From Nymphaea colorata (taxonomy: Eukaryota; Streptophyta; Magnoliopsida; Nymphaeales; Nymphaeaceae), in the NCBI RefSeq assembly GCF_008831285.2, contig NC_045141.1, positions 932,001-996,000 of the forward strand: DNA of 64,000 nt, given 5' to 3'. Below the pieces are notes generated by a model. That model saw only the letters and a program-made list of their open reading frames with translations, made no database searches and was not told where the DNA came from. The position numbers were made by a program, and so were the translations under genes. Positions 23,386 through 34,858 of this stretch are shown piece after piece; the stretch's first letter is position 1; each line of letters opens with the position of its first letter.

Positions 23386-24069
23386 CAGAGCGAGGTCTGC
23401 TTGACATAACTTTGCACCGACAAGAACTGTCAATTCGCTAAAACTAATAAAAATGAAAGTATATGAATGAAATGTGTGTGAATGATGTTTATGTGAATGA
23501 AATGAATGAGAATGATACATTTATGCATGCCTTGCATGTGAATTGAAATTGTGTTATCATGGCCATTGAGTGACCTTTACATGTCGTGGTCTATGTGAGG
23601 GGCCCTCTTGGCAAATGATGTGACTATGCCCTATCACGACATGATGATGATTTGCTTTTATAATTGCGATTATCTCATATTTGAGCCCTACCCAAGAGGG
23701 TTAGAGGTTTTTCTGACTTGTTGCCATACTGTAAAGGCTAACTCGGGGCAGCAGGTTGATCAGATGGCTTCACTCACATCCTACTGGAGAGGTTTTGGGT
23801 CCTTTGTAGTGCCAACGCGTCTTATTTTGATTTTATTGATGTCTTGTTTTTGTTAGGCATCAATTATGTGGTTTGGGACATTTTTGTCATACACAGATGT
23901 GATTTTGTATGAATTGAAATTGTCATATAAATGAAAGTTGCCCCATTGTTTCGAATGACATAGTTCCATCCTTTTTGAATTGTTGTGTAGTCGCACCTCA
24001 ATGCTTTATATTTAGAAAAAAAAAATTGTTTGAGGGTCAAAAGGTTGGGGTGTGACAAAAAGGACTTTG

Positions 24070-24558
24070 ACTCGATGGACTCTGACTGGAAGGGAAACTA
24101 CTACGTGTATGCTTGCCTAACTAGCATGCATCATGTAAGAAAGACTCTGATGCAGGAATATCTGAAAAAATGCGACGAAGCTTGGACATAGAGGGATGAC
24201 CCAGTCTGAGATGCCACTGCAAAGGAGAAGACTTCAATGTGAAGGAGGATGCATCAACATCTACAGGGACATAAAGGAAATAGAGCACCTCTCATTCGTG
24301 GCCACCACCAACCATTTTCCCAGTTTGTAGGACCTGAAAAGAACATGAACTAGGATAAAAAATGACTCTATACTATAAATCTCTAGCCAATTGCTTAACA
24401 GATAATAGGTTAACAGGAAAGCAAGGAGCATATAGCACATGTGTAATGGTGCCCAAAGGTGTGAGGTAGATATCACCACTACCCAGAATAGGGGACAACT
24501 TGTCATCAGCCAATCTCATGTGTTGTAGTGTAGTGAACCTGGTAAATGATAAAAACAT
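24070..24558 (-). pseudogene. Copia-3 protease end and GAG-pre-integrase
   Basis: 24558-24373 carries the second half of the protease (LGSGDIYLTPLGTITHVLYA, VNLLSVKQLARDL). After a frameshift, LQWHLRLGHPSMSKLRRIF (about 24225-24165) is the GAG-pre-integrase HLRLGHPS block, followed by a C-LGKHTRSSFPS zinc-type segment (about 24125-24095). The solo-LTR-like insert begins right after this. Integrase resumes at 21497. Confidence 0.85.
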
Positions 24559-24582
24559 CTATGGCTAATTACAATAATGTCT

Positions 24583-25011
24583 TCATGCTCTTGAGTCAAT
24601 CATCCATATCATAGTTGGGTCACTTGTCGGGTCACCAACAGAGAAAGCCAAATCTATTGTTGCATTATTTGTCGAGGCAGGGGTAGACCTCTGAGCTAGA
24701 ACCAGATCATATTCCTCCTTGATTAAGCTGAGAGAGTATGATGAAGGTAGGGGAGAACTGGTAGGAGACTCAACCAAAGAAGGTGTAGCCTGTGAGGAAG
24801 TTGCATTAGATGAAGAAGACCTTTTTCCTGCATTTGTCCTCCCTCCACCACATCCTGGTTGACCAGCATAACGTAGATGGGGATGTTTGTCCCAGTATCG
24901 GTCCTCTAAATGACCTATTTTATGACAATAGGAGCACTGAAATCTGCTGTGTCCTGCACCACGCCCCTTAGTTCCAACAAAAGAACTATGGCCACGTCCT
25001 CCTAAGATCAC
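24583..25011 (-). pseudogene. Copia-3 gag zinc knuckle and protease start
   Basis: A Gly-rich lead is followed by the zinc knuckle CSYCHKIGHLEDRYW (about 24935-24890). In the CX2CX4HX4C pattern the last Cys is Tyr, so zinc binding is probably lost. A Ser-rich linker follows, then the protease active site IWMIDSRA at about 24606-24583, where DSGA is expected; the Gly is Arg. Downstream protease blocks (TPLGTITHVLYAPCFPVNLL, 24558-24373) are in another frame. Confidence 0.85.
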
Positions 25012-25448
25012 AAGTGCAGAGACTGGTGTGACAAATCTTGATTTCCTTGTTGTATGTTACAAAGTTCTTCTTCCAATTGTAAAATTTTTAATAACATTAG
25101 TAGCTTGAGAATATGTTTTCTGCAGGAAAGACCACAATCCTTAGTTTTAGTGTAGCATGTAATTGTTGGAGCTATGCGAGACTCTACACTGTTCATAATC
25201 CATGCCATTACAATGTTATTATCTTCCTCCCACGCAGCATATTTCCCTTTTTTCTCAAGATGTTCATCTTCTTCAATAATATATTTCTTCCTATGACCAG
25301 CCACAGACATCATAAATACCCTCGACCATATTTCATCATTAGAACCATCAAGTTTAATTGTGGTTCCATACGAAAAGGAGTTACCCGTCATCTTGTATTC
25401 ATAAGAACTTTCTGATCTACTACTTTCAACCATAGAAAAAACTGACAC
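25008..25448 (-). pseudogene. Copia-3 gag, N-terminal part
   Basis: Capsid part of gag. The frame opens at 25448. The true start may be the internal Met of MVESSRSESS at 25433, six codons in. It contains TTIKLDGSNDEIWSRVFMMS and GHRKKYIIEEDEHLEKKGKY, then AWEEDNNIVMAWIMNSVESR, the conserved block of plant copia gag (DUF4219/UBN2 type). The C-terminal portion shifts frame near 25130 and ends in a stop at about 25010. The nucleocapsid part continues immediately downstream in another frame. Confidence 0.87.
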
Positions 25449-26240
25449 ACACTAATAGGGATGCAGTAGTCAAAAACCACAGAAAAATATATTTCTACTA
25501 TCCTGAAAATATCATACGAATATCACATGCTAGATAACAAAAACATCTGTAATCACAGAAACTGCCCACGTCTGAAAAGCATAACAGAAGGTAGATGGTT
25601 ACTGAATTTTGGTCAACTATAATGGATTTTCAGTTTCAAAACTAATGCTTTCAGCCGGCTGCTTAAACCTTCAGACGACTGCTCACACCTGCTGATTTCT
25701 GCAGCCTTCTACTGACTGTTTACACCTTCAGAGAGAAAGAAAAACTGATGCTTTCAGCCGACTGCTTACACCTTCCGACGACTGCTTACACCTGTTGATT
25801 TCTACTGCCTACAGCCAATAGCTTACACCTTCAGAGAGAAAGAAAACAGGAACAGCTATAGAAACCTGCTATTATCAGTCTTCTCATACACTATCGGCAG
25901 AACACCATCCATGTTTCCCTTTTTTTATTGTTTTTCAAAAAAGGACTGCACGATCATCACACCTTACACATAAAAAAAAAATCTCCACACGATATGTTGT
26001 TCCTCATAACAAACAACAGCCACGAGATCTCCTTAAGGATCTGATCATGCCTTCCACATAGGCATGACCAGTCCTTCTCCATGTAGCACACCCAAACTTT
26101 ATTTCTTTACCGCCTCCCTGTTGATGGGTAAGAAGAAATAAAGATGGTCAATGAGAAGAGGAAAGAGAAGGAAGGCGCCGGAGGAAGAAGTCACTGGAGA
26201 CGGAGATCGCCGGAAACCTTACTTGGCTATCGCCACTAGT

Positions 26241-26253
26241 GGCTCTGATACCA
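26241..26253 (-). other. Copia-3 primer binding site (tRNA-iMet)
   Basis: On the - strand the base after the 5' LTR begins TGGTATCAGAGCC, complementary to initiator Met tRNA. Confidence 0.92.
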
Positions 26254-26445
26254 TGTTGCACGAGAGAGAGAGAGAGAAGGTTTCTATATTTTCTCATGCA
26301 ACCCTAATCTCAGATTTAAGAGATTTGGGTGTTGACTACATATTTACAATTTCAGTCCACTAAAATGTATTAAAACAATAAGTAGACCCTTGTCCACTTT
26401 TTAATATTTCCCAAAGGCTCAAATTGACTCTAGAAAACTTTAGCA
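26254..26445 (-). repeat. Copia-3 5' LTR
   Basis: 192 bp, about 90% identical to the left LTR by eye. The right flank taggg matches the left flank exactly. The inner side carries the primer site. Confidence 0.93.
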
Positions 26446-26740
26446 TAGGGATCAAACGTGCTTGTTGCATAAGCTAAATGCAACCACACTTCCTACAAAA
26501 GTGGAACAAAAATAGAATTAGCATTAACATAAGATTTGTTAGTGTTAGTGTTGCTTGAGGAGTCACAACATCTAACCATGGAGAATTTTGATAATGCATG
26601 AAATGCATTTATTTTTAATACCATTTTTATATAATTTTAATGTGATTTGATACTTAAATCCCCATGTTTGTATTGTGTAGGTCAAGGAATCACAGTTCAA
26701 ATTTGATCAAACTTGGAGCTCAATTGGAGAAACTATGTGC

Positions 26741-26902
26741 AAAACAGTGAAATTCGTGTCCCAAGGGTAAAATCAACTTTTTTTATCCTAAAAACCTTTA
26801 TTCTTAGTTGAACATTGGTCACTGATTTCTAGCTTGCAAGTGTTTATGGTTGGACTTTGTGCTTTATCATAACATAATCAAGTTTTAGCATGAAATAGAT
26901 GG
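26741..26902. repeat. diverged direct repeat R1, right copy
   Basis: Aligns with 14177-14335; see that entry. Same orientation. Confidence 0.6.
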
Positions 26903-28317
26903 GTTATTTAGAAAGAAAAGAAATATGGGTATTTTTTTTAAAAAAAACGAGTGATGGAGAAGGCTCTTGGGAAAAAAAAAACTTAAAGGAGCTAGGCAGC
27001 TCATTTTTCTTTTTGAGGAAAGGGCAGTCGAACTTTCCTGCTCTTTCTTGGTACTCTTGGTGAAGCTCCAAGGAGAAGGAGATGTTTCCCTCCTCTTGGT
27101 GATGCCCCATTGAAGAGCTCATCCTTCCATCATGACCCCCTTGCAGCCAAGCTTGATGGAGGAGAAGAAGCCACTCAATAGAGGATTCATTATGTACGTA
27201 GTTGATTCTAAACCCGAGACTCAAGAGGAATGATTCTCATCTTAGATTGTTTTTTTTCTTTCCATCATTGTATCTCATACCATATTTAGTTTCATTTTTT
27301 CTCCAACACTTCGTCTAGGATTTATGATTTTTCTTGTGTATTAATCTGTGTTTTTACGTGCATTTCTGCTAAATCTGAGCATTGGTGCATGCTGTGATTG
27401 CATTGTTTCTCTTCACATTTTCAGCTAGAGTAGCTGAAGAGAGTAGTGCATCATTGGTTTTCATTAAGTTCTTCATTTATTGTTGCTAGGCCGAGTTTGG
27501 GGACTCACTAGTTAGCCGATTGAGGCTGGGGCATCCAGCAGCCTTTTCACTTGATTTTTGCTTAATGTTGTGTAACTGCTGTGATATTTTCTGAGTTTTA
27601 GGATACACTAGTGCAGATTACATAGTTAGTGTTCAGGTTTTTCTAATTCCCTAGTGAACTTGGTGTCATAATTGGGAATTTTGAGTTGGTCAGTAGGAGT
27701 CACTGAAAACAGTTGATTTTGGGCTGGTTGGAGATGTCCAGCAACTGCTGGCCAGCTGATTAAGGTTCCTTATTGTTTCTTTTATGCACATTATGTCTTT
27801 AGTTTGTCTTAGAATAGTATATATTAAGTATATTCGTGGTTTAATAATGCTGTGAGGCTGATTTTTTTGTATTAGGACTGTATTTGCTTATAGTCTTATC
27901 AATTTTTAGTAGCTATTCTCTTTTAGTTTTCATTTAATTTCCTATTATTTACCGAATAACATTCTATGTTTTAGGATGTTGTAACAATTGCTCGAATATA
28001 GCTGGTATCTTCATTTTGATTTCCATTAGAGTCACTCATTGTTGTAATGAAATTTCTAGAGCAATAGTATAGAGTAGTTTTGACTTTACCAAAGTTGAGG
28101 ATGTTGGTTCCTTGCAGTGGAAAAGGCACCCAGCTCTGTGTCTGTGCAGCAGCATCTCCAGTTTGCTTGTGAAGAGGCAGCAGCAACACTGTCTGAAAAA
28201 GGGACAACAGAAGAAGAAGCATAAAAACAACAGCAGAGAATCAGATGATTCTGGGTTTCCTTCTATGAGGCGCCGACTAGGGAGATCAAGTGATAAAACC
28301 CTAAGTCAGAGTATTGT

Positions 28318-28332
28318 GGGGTATAAATAGTG
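28318..28332 (+). promoter_or_regulatory. possible TATA box
   Basis: The gtataaatag word lies ahead of a GC-richer leader (28335-28470). No coding region follows, so if real it belongs to an LTR or relic promoter. Confidence 0.25.
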
Positions 28333-28404
28333 CCGCCTCATAGGTTTTCCCATATCCCAGGGGCGGTTACAGCGAGGAGAGATTGACGGAGAGAATCAAG
28401 CTTG

Positions 28405-28432
28405 TAACTGCAAGTGGGCCCCCTTGCAGTTA
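28405..28432. repeat. perfect 10-bp inverted repeat with 8-nt loop
   Basis: taactgcaag at 28405-28414 and its exact reverse complement at 28423-28432, spacer tgggcccc. It would form a stable hairpin in RNA. It could be a terminator-like or packaging structure of a relic LTR leader; the function is unknown. Confidence 0.7.
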
Positions 28433-31290
28433 TGAGACGAATGGGTAGGGCTCTTGGCCACTATCCAACAGAGGATTTTCAGCTGAGTGTTTTTTACTCT
28501 TTATGATAGTGTAGTTGCTGGTGTAAGAGCATGTAATTGGCACTTTGCTAGACAAACAGAAAATTTTAGACACCACTAGTCATAATTAATTGTAAATTTA
28601 AGTTAAAACTTGTTTCTTTGCTATGCCTATTAGTTATCTTCTATTTCACTCAGTTTTCATATAAATGGCAGGCTTTGATCATTAGTCATAGTCTATTTAA
28701 GATAGTTCACTGCACGTACTATTTTTCTTACAAGGTTTTAACATCGTTAAAGTGCATCTTAACTTGGTAGTTTGTATGTTTTACTGTAACTGTTCTTTCA
28801 GATTTCTAGTTTAGAGGGCTATCTTTTCATTTGAATTTTTATAGTCAAAAACTAGTTGTTACACTTTTGTTACAGTTAAATTAAAATTGTGAACTGTTAT
28901 TATTATTATTATTATTTATGTTCTAAGTATAGTCTATAGGTCTTTTCCTTTGTTTTCCCTGCATTTTACTATAGTTTTTCTCATAGTTTCATCTATTAAA
29001 TAGCTATCTACTGGGTTAACATAGCTTTAATGTGAAAACTAGCACTTTATTATAATTTATACTTAATTCTAGATTTCTAGTGCTTTGATTGCTCTATACT
29101 GCATTTTGCTGATTCTACGGCATAGATAGTGCATATGTTGTTTTTCTTTTTTCTTATACACTGCAATTTTTACTCAATTATAGTTTAATAGATTACATAG
29201 TTATTTCGTATTTGAACTAATTTTTTTAGCAGAAACTTTTTTTTTCATTATTAGATATAGTTAGTTTAAGAGTACAAACAGTTACTTATTGTTTTTTGTG
29301 TTCTAGAGAGAGAAAGTCCGAAATTAGTATAATGTCTTAGTTTTTACTATGTTGTCTTATTAGTTTCTTATTTATTTTATTTTTTTCTAAATTTTTAATA
29401 TTTTTAAATATTTTTAAATTTAACATATTTTTCCATTTTTCAAGTTCATCGTATTATACCTGAGAATAACCTTACACTTGGGATCCCTAAAACGATATTT
29501 ATGACTATGCTTTTGATGGGATGAATCACAGAGAAATTTACTTTGGTGTTTCAAGTTTGCCTTGAAAGCACTATGTAGGCTAGCTAATATCTCAACGACT
29601 CAAAGACAACAAGTTTGCCGTCTAACCAAACTGAATGCTTTTTAAAGGACAACATAAAGACAAGAGATATGCACACACTTTTTCATGCAAAAGATCAATT
29701 AAAGGGCCCAAATTTGTGCTAGTACTGTTACAAATCTCAAAGGGTTAAATAGTGAAAGGTGTTCACAAGTGTTAGGTCTACATGAATACAACAAAGTCAC
29801 ACAGAGAGATTGAGAGATCTTGGAAGGACATAAGAAATTATGGAAGAAGAAAAATAAAAAATATTGAGGATTGAAGATCTTGTGCTAATCATCTAACTCA
29901 ATTAATGCCTAGCTCTTTCCCTATGAGTATCCATAAATAAATGTATCGTTGACTATACATGAATCAACTATGTTCAAGCTGGTGACTAGGATACGGGGTT
30001 AGTAACACATTGAACACATAGAACCAAGACTTTCTTCATTTTTGAAACCTTTAAACTCAAAACGACTTGACTTTGTTTTTTTAGGGACATATATAGCAGT
30101 TAACCTCGTAGGTAGGGTATCCATATGGCACAAGATATTATCTGCTAGTTATTAGAAGATTGGGCAAGCTTCGGAAACTCTAAAATCCTTTTTTACCTCT
30201 CAAAAAAATAATGCAGAATGTGTTTTTTATTGGTGGACGTAGTTTTGCTCATGTAACCAGATGATTCTTTTCTTATTTTTTGTCCTCTGAATTTTGTTTA
30301 AATGAATAATGCATTAGAAAAAATGGAACAATAAATTGCACTAACACTATGTCAATTGGAGTTGATACTTCTGTCAATGTCTTTCAATATCATGGTATAT
30401 TTAACTATTCATGTAACACATGAAATTTGCTTAGGTGGACCACTCAATCTTGCTGGTTGTACCCTGTTGAGAGGTGCATAATCCATACATAGATGGTTCC
30501 TCTTTACTGCTATTATTTGTACTTCTTAATAGGTACATATGTATGTATTTGTCCTTTTTACTTTTCTGGTACTTATTGAGGTTAAACACTTTGTAGATAA
30601 TAGAAGCCAAATAGAAAGTTCTATTGCATATTGATATTTAGCTAATGAAAGTTTGACATTTTGCTATATGTATGTTGCAATATAGAGCCAAGATTTAATA
30701 TACTTGAAAAGTAGTTTAATTTTTGTTGTACATCCATAAGATGAATATGGCGTCATTTGAATTGGTCAACGATTAGGCATAGTTGAGCTGATAACTCTGG
30801 ACACTTCATCTTGTTAACAAGTGTTCAATCATAAGACAATAAAAATATGAGCTGCACTACATGTGCTAATTTATTTGCTAAGTTCAATTTGCTAATTAAC
30901 ATATTATTTCCATGGAAGCCACTTGCATTCATTAGGTGCTAATGCTCCAAAAGCTATCATAGTTGTCAGCAATTTCATAAAGCAACATTTCCACATTGGA
31001 TTGAAAATCATATAAGCTTAGGTACATTATGAGAGTGTTAACTTGGGCTATAGAAATAAGTCAATTATTACCAATTTTAATGTAATAGATTCCTCAACTA
31101 TGTGACATTCGACGTCATGATGTTGCATAATTGTTTGTAATTTCTTAACAAAATTGCATTGATTACAAATGTTATATAACTAATTGGTTTAGATTTCTTA
31201 TAATAGACATAGATAGAAATATGAAATCTTAAAATAGTGGTGTGTTTGGTGAAGTCACATATTAACTAAAAAAAGGATGGATTCATTGAT

Positions 31291-31766
31291 CAATGGGAAA
31301 AACGACGTCAGTGAAAGGCAACTTTTACCGACGTCCACAGGCAAATGTCGATGCAGAGTAATTTTTTCCAACTTCTAGAGAAAGTTGTCGAAGAAAAACA
31401 GTTTTCACCGACGCGTAATGTTAGGATGTCATTGAAGTTGGGCTTTTACCGATGTCCATCTTTCACATGTTGGTAAAAATGAAACTTTCACCTACGTCCA
31501 ACTCTGAATGTCGGTAAAAAGAACTTGTATTGACATCCATTTTGCAGATGTCGATAAAAAGTAGCTAGTTTTATTGCTGCATGATCATGCTCGTGTCGGT
31601 GAAATTTTTTCCCTGTAAAAAATTACCAATGTTCATCTGGCGTGTTGATATAACTCCACTTTTATCAACATATTACCTCCTGACATCACTAATGTCAGTT
31701 TCACCTACATGCTCCGAATGTCGGTAAAAGTCACTGTACTTATTTTACAGATGTTTTTTAGTAGGG
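31291..31766. mobile_element. CACTA-like (En/Spm) relic or MITE
   Basis: About 475 bp carrying at least eight degenerate copies of a short motif in both orientations, of the type accgacgtcc and tgtcggtaaaa, every 40-60 bp. Such subterminal motif arrays are typical of plant CACTA elements. The right end reads ttttttagtaggg, close to the reverse complement of a CACTACTAAAAAA terminus. The left end caatgggaaaaacg is a weaker match. No 3-bp TSD is visible and no transposase is present. Confidence 0.5.
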
Positions 31767-33207
31767 CCTTTATTGATGTCTCTCATGCATCTTTAAAGGC
31801 TTCTCGAACTTATTAACTATGTTTGAACCTTTAGGCTTTATTTTCCTTTCTTCTTCTTCCCTCGTTTCATTTTTCTTTCATCTTCTTCCCACCTGTGGTT
31901 ACCATGATTTTTCGGTGAGTGCAGGTGTTCTTCATTATTTTTGAATAGGTGAAAGAAAAAAAAAGTAGGTTCCTCAATCTCCTCACCCACTTTTCTCTAT
32001 TTGTGGATGAATCTAGGTTATAACTAGGGTATATATTCAAATTTTTTAGAAGAGATGTTGTCATTTTCGGATAATGTTTGGCCATGAAACTTTGTAAGAA
32101 TATTTATTAAGCTCAGTACCTTCAATTTAAGTGCTATGTCCCCTATGTTTAGACTTTCCCCACAATGGTTTCTGACTAGTGGTTCAGAAATTTGGTAAAT
32201 CGAATTGGCATTAGAATCCTTTGTGAGTCGAGTTTGATGAAAATGATTTTTAAAATTAAAAAAAAATAAATAAAAATTAAAAATATCAAAAGATGAGAAA
32301 GACTGGAAATAGTATAAAAGCATAAATGCTTAAGAAAAAAAAGTATAGAACGCAACATCAATAATCAGATTTCACTATGCCAAACTTGTAGAGAGATTAG
32401 GGGTCAGTGCCTGGTGGGGAATGAAGGGATGAGCTTTCTAACTTATAACCGACTGATCTCCAGCCAGATAATTTTGGAATAACTTAGTTTATTTTGCAAA
32501 AGAAAACAAAAAAGATGTGAGTCAGAATCCGATTTTCTTGAGACTCAGGTCCATTTGGTTTAAAACAGACTATGAGTAAAAATTTTGGGAGTGGATAAAA
32601 AACAAGTTCTTTTGGATAATGGGTTGCGAGAACACCATTAGGATCAAAATTGCAGTGACCGGATGCAGTAAGCCAATGTAGACCGGTTTTCAGGCATTCT
32701 GGATTAAAAAAAAAAAAACTTGATTTACAATTGGATCCATTTAGTTAAAAGATTGGATCCTTGAGCCATAACACAGATTTATAGATCTCTAGATGAGACT
32801 TGACCTGGAAGCATTAAGATTGAACCTAGATTTGAATATGGGTTTTGGATTAGACCTTAAACTGAATTGATGCAATAAAGTAAAATGGATCATTCTTGGG
32901 TCATCTAGGGCCCGAAAGTAACTTCAATTGGAGCTTACCGCAATCATCTTGCCTTTTCCAATTGAAATTTTAGTTAGAGAAACATGTATAAAACAGTAAA
33001 CCATTAACTATATATTATGATTGTTATATATAAAGATTGTTATTGCAATTGCTATTGTTAATTTTTTATTATTATCAACACCATCATCATTTAGGGGAAA
33101 ACTTCACTCCACTTTAAGCACAAAAGTTGGTGCCGAAATCTAATAAATTAATGGATTTATATTTTCCAAAATAAAAAACGTCTCGACTACAACGACACAA
33201 AACACAC

Positions 33208-33262
<55 letters not shown>

Positions 33263-33721
33263 TCCAAAAAGGTCAAAATGACAATCTCTTGAACTGATAG
33301 AAGGTTGTCAGATTACGTTCACCATTTTTCGACGTCCTATGTTCCGCAGTCCACTGTTTCAGGCACTGCCTGAGTTCCTGGAACAAGGACGTGCATGATT
33401 TGATGGTTCCGCTTATTCAAACATCCCCGAAGCGGGGATGTGCTTGGTCGAGGTGGAGAAGTCCCCCAAAACCCATCGCTTCTTATGCCATGCCTGTGCT
33501 TCCCGGTGAGTTCGACTCTTCTGATGTCACTTTTTATTTTTCCACCAATTTTTTTAATATACAAACTCACATTTCCACAGTCGGGTGGCATGTTTTCCCT
33601 TGCTCGCAGCACGGTGGATGTCCCACGCCTAATTCCTCCATAAAAAGGAATAGGAACTTTACCAGAAACAGCTTGAACAACCTATGCTTCTAATAGGAAG
33701 ACCAAGGATATTCAGATTGAG
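31767..33721. other. unassigned AT-rich region
   Basis: No protein block recognised. Contains the (AT)n at 33211-33257. The stretch 33310-33690 is less AT-rich and open on both strands but matches nothing I know. Confidence 0.4.
33211..33257. repeat. (AT)n microsatellite
   Basis: Uninterrupted AT dinucleotide run of about 47 bp. Confidence 0.95.
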
Positions 33722-34689
33722 CTGGCCTACTACCCGGCCCGACTGTTAATGGGCTGGGCCGGGCCAGGTTCCGGACCTAGTCAACAACACTCGAGGCCCG
33801 GCCCGGCCCAGCCTGTTTTTCAACTGCTAAACTTGCCCCTCAAGTTTTACTAAAAGAAAGAGAGATCGATCTCTGAGTTAGGGTTTCATAACCCCTTCAG
33901 GTGCTTCGCCTCCTTTGTCCATTGCTCACGAACTGAGGAAAGTAAGGTTTCATTACTTTTCTTGTTGCTTTGAACTGTGATCGTCATAACCAGATACAAT
34001 GTAGGGTTTCGTTCTTCTTCTATTCAATTCTCCGAAGAAACAGAATTTTGATTGGCTACTTCCTGTTGTGTTCCTCTGTAGGTTCCCTGGTTTCTTGTTG
34101 TGCTTGCGTTCATGGACGATATTAGCTCGGGAGGATACGATAATTTAGGGTTTTAGGCCATGGGAGTCAGCTTTTTTGGAGTTGGAGATCTAGGGTTTTG
34201 AAGATTGTTGAGGGATTATGGTGAATGTATTTGACCTTGGTTCTGAGGACGATCGAGCAGCGTTGCCACAGTGAGTATTTCATGTATCTAGGTTCTCTTT
34301 ACTTGGTTTTCAAATTTGGGTAGCACGTAGATGGTATTGTGTGTGAAATTTTTGGGTTTTGTAAGAGGAATAAGGATTGGAGGAATCAGTGGTTTGGTTG
34401 AGATTTCAGCTTAGAATTGGTATGGTCATCTACAGTTTCCTGTATCTAGTTTGGGGGAGAGAAGCACAACGTCGAGCAAGAAAAAAATGAAAGTGCATCC
34501 TGCAGAGACCGGGCCAAACCGGGCTCCAATGGTTCAAATCAGGTAACCCGGGCCCGGCCCATTATGATGTTGGGCGGGCCGGGCGCAACTGGATTTTGCC
34601 CGATAGGGTTATTCCTATACCCGGACCCGAGCCCGTATCGAGCTGGGTACCATGTACTTGTTGGCGACCCGACCCGGTGCCCAGGCCTA
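33722..34689. mobile_element. hAT-1: GC-rich hAT-type element, left end truncated
   Basis: The right end ..cggtgcccaggccta (to 34689) and the adjoining cccggacccgagcccg segment match the right end of hAT-2 (60797). The left part from 33722 (tactacccggcccgact.ttaatgggc) matches hAT-2 from about 59890, so the outermost 70 bp or so is missing and no 8-bp TSD can be found. The interior (33860-34480) differs from hAT-2. It carries agggtttc-type plant 5'-leader sequence and a short ATG frame at 34218 that ends at a splice-donor-like gtgagt, suggesting captured gene sequence. Confidence 0.72.
34218..34270 (+). pseudogene. possible captured first exon inside hAT-1
   Basis: ATG at 34218 opens 18 codons (MVNVFDLGSEDDRAALPQ), then a stop unless spliced at the gtgagt at 34271. 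A leader containing several agggtttt words precedes it. The layout looks like the start of a host gene (leader, first exon, donor). I do not recognise the protein. Being inside a hAT suggests capture, but this is inference. Confidence 0.35.
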
Positions 34690-34858
34690 GAATCATGCAT
34701 CTCTCAAATGTGTCAACAACTTATTAGGGGAAGCTTATTAGGGGAAGGGCAAAAAGGATAGAAGATTTCTTGCCGTCCGTTTTAAAAAGCAAAAAGGAAA
34801 AGCTTGTTTTTTTCAAGAAATAGCAATTTCAGAATCATTTGATGTGAATCGACATTAC

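Larger units (their letters stand above)
21503..24057. mobile_element. solo-LTR-like insert within Copia-3 (2555 bp)
   Basis: Ends are TG (21503) and CA (24057), flanked by a perfect 5-bp duplication aaaag (21498-21502 and 24058-24062). Removing the insert and one aaaag restores the Copia-3 integrase frame. There are no gag-pol blocks and no inner LTR pair, so it is best read as a solo LTR. On the - strand it opens TGTCACACCCCAACC, a common Ty3/gypsy LTR start, so it is probably in - orientation. It is CT-rich at 21600-22090 and carries an internal 87-bp direct repeat. A non-autonomous element without recognisable coding is the alternative. Confidence 0.8.
18737..26445 (-). mobile_element. 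Copia-3: complete Ty1/copia element with a nested insert
   Basis: LTRs of 191 bp (left, 3' LTR) and 192 bp (right, 5' LTR) with TG...CA ends, and a perfect 5-bp duplication taggg at 18732-18736 and 26446-26450. Primer site and polypurine tract are adjacent to the LTRs on the correct sides for - orientation. Gag, protease, integrase, RT and RNase H follow in order. A 2555-bp insert with its own TSD splits the integrase region. Without it the element is about 5.15 kb, a normal copia length. Stops and altered catalytic residues make it defective. Confidence 0.95.
26446..31290. other. large AT-rich unassigned region
   Basis: Nearly 5 kb with no recognisable protein block on either strand. It contains repeat R1 (26741-26902), a TATA-like gtataaatag near 28320, a hairpin at 28405-28432, a TTA/ATT microsatellite near 28897-28917 and a T-rich segment (28470-29460). 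Part may be the 5' end of the Athila-like element split off by Copia-3. I see no gene. Confidence 0.5.

Noticed and set aside
33337-33693. Overlapping frames on both strands before hAT-1
   Set aside because: No family resemblance on either strand; kept as unassigned sequence.
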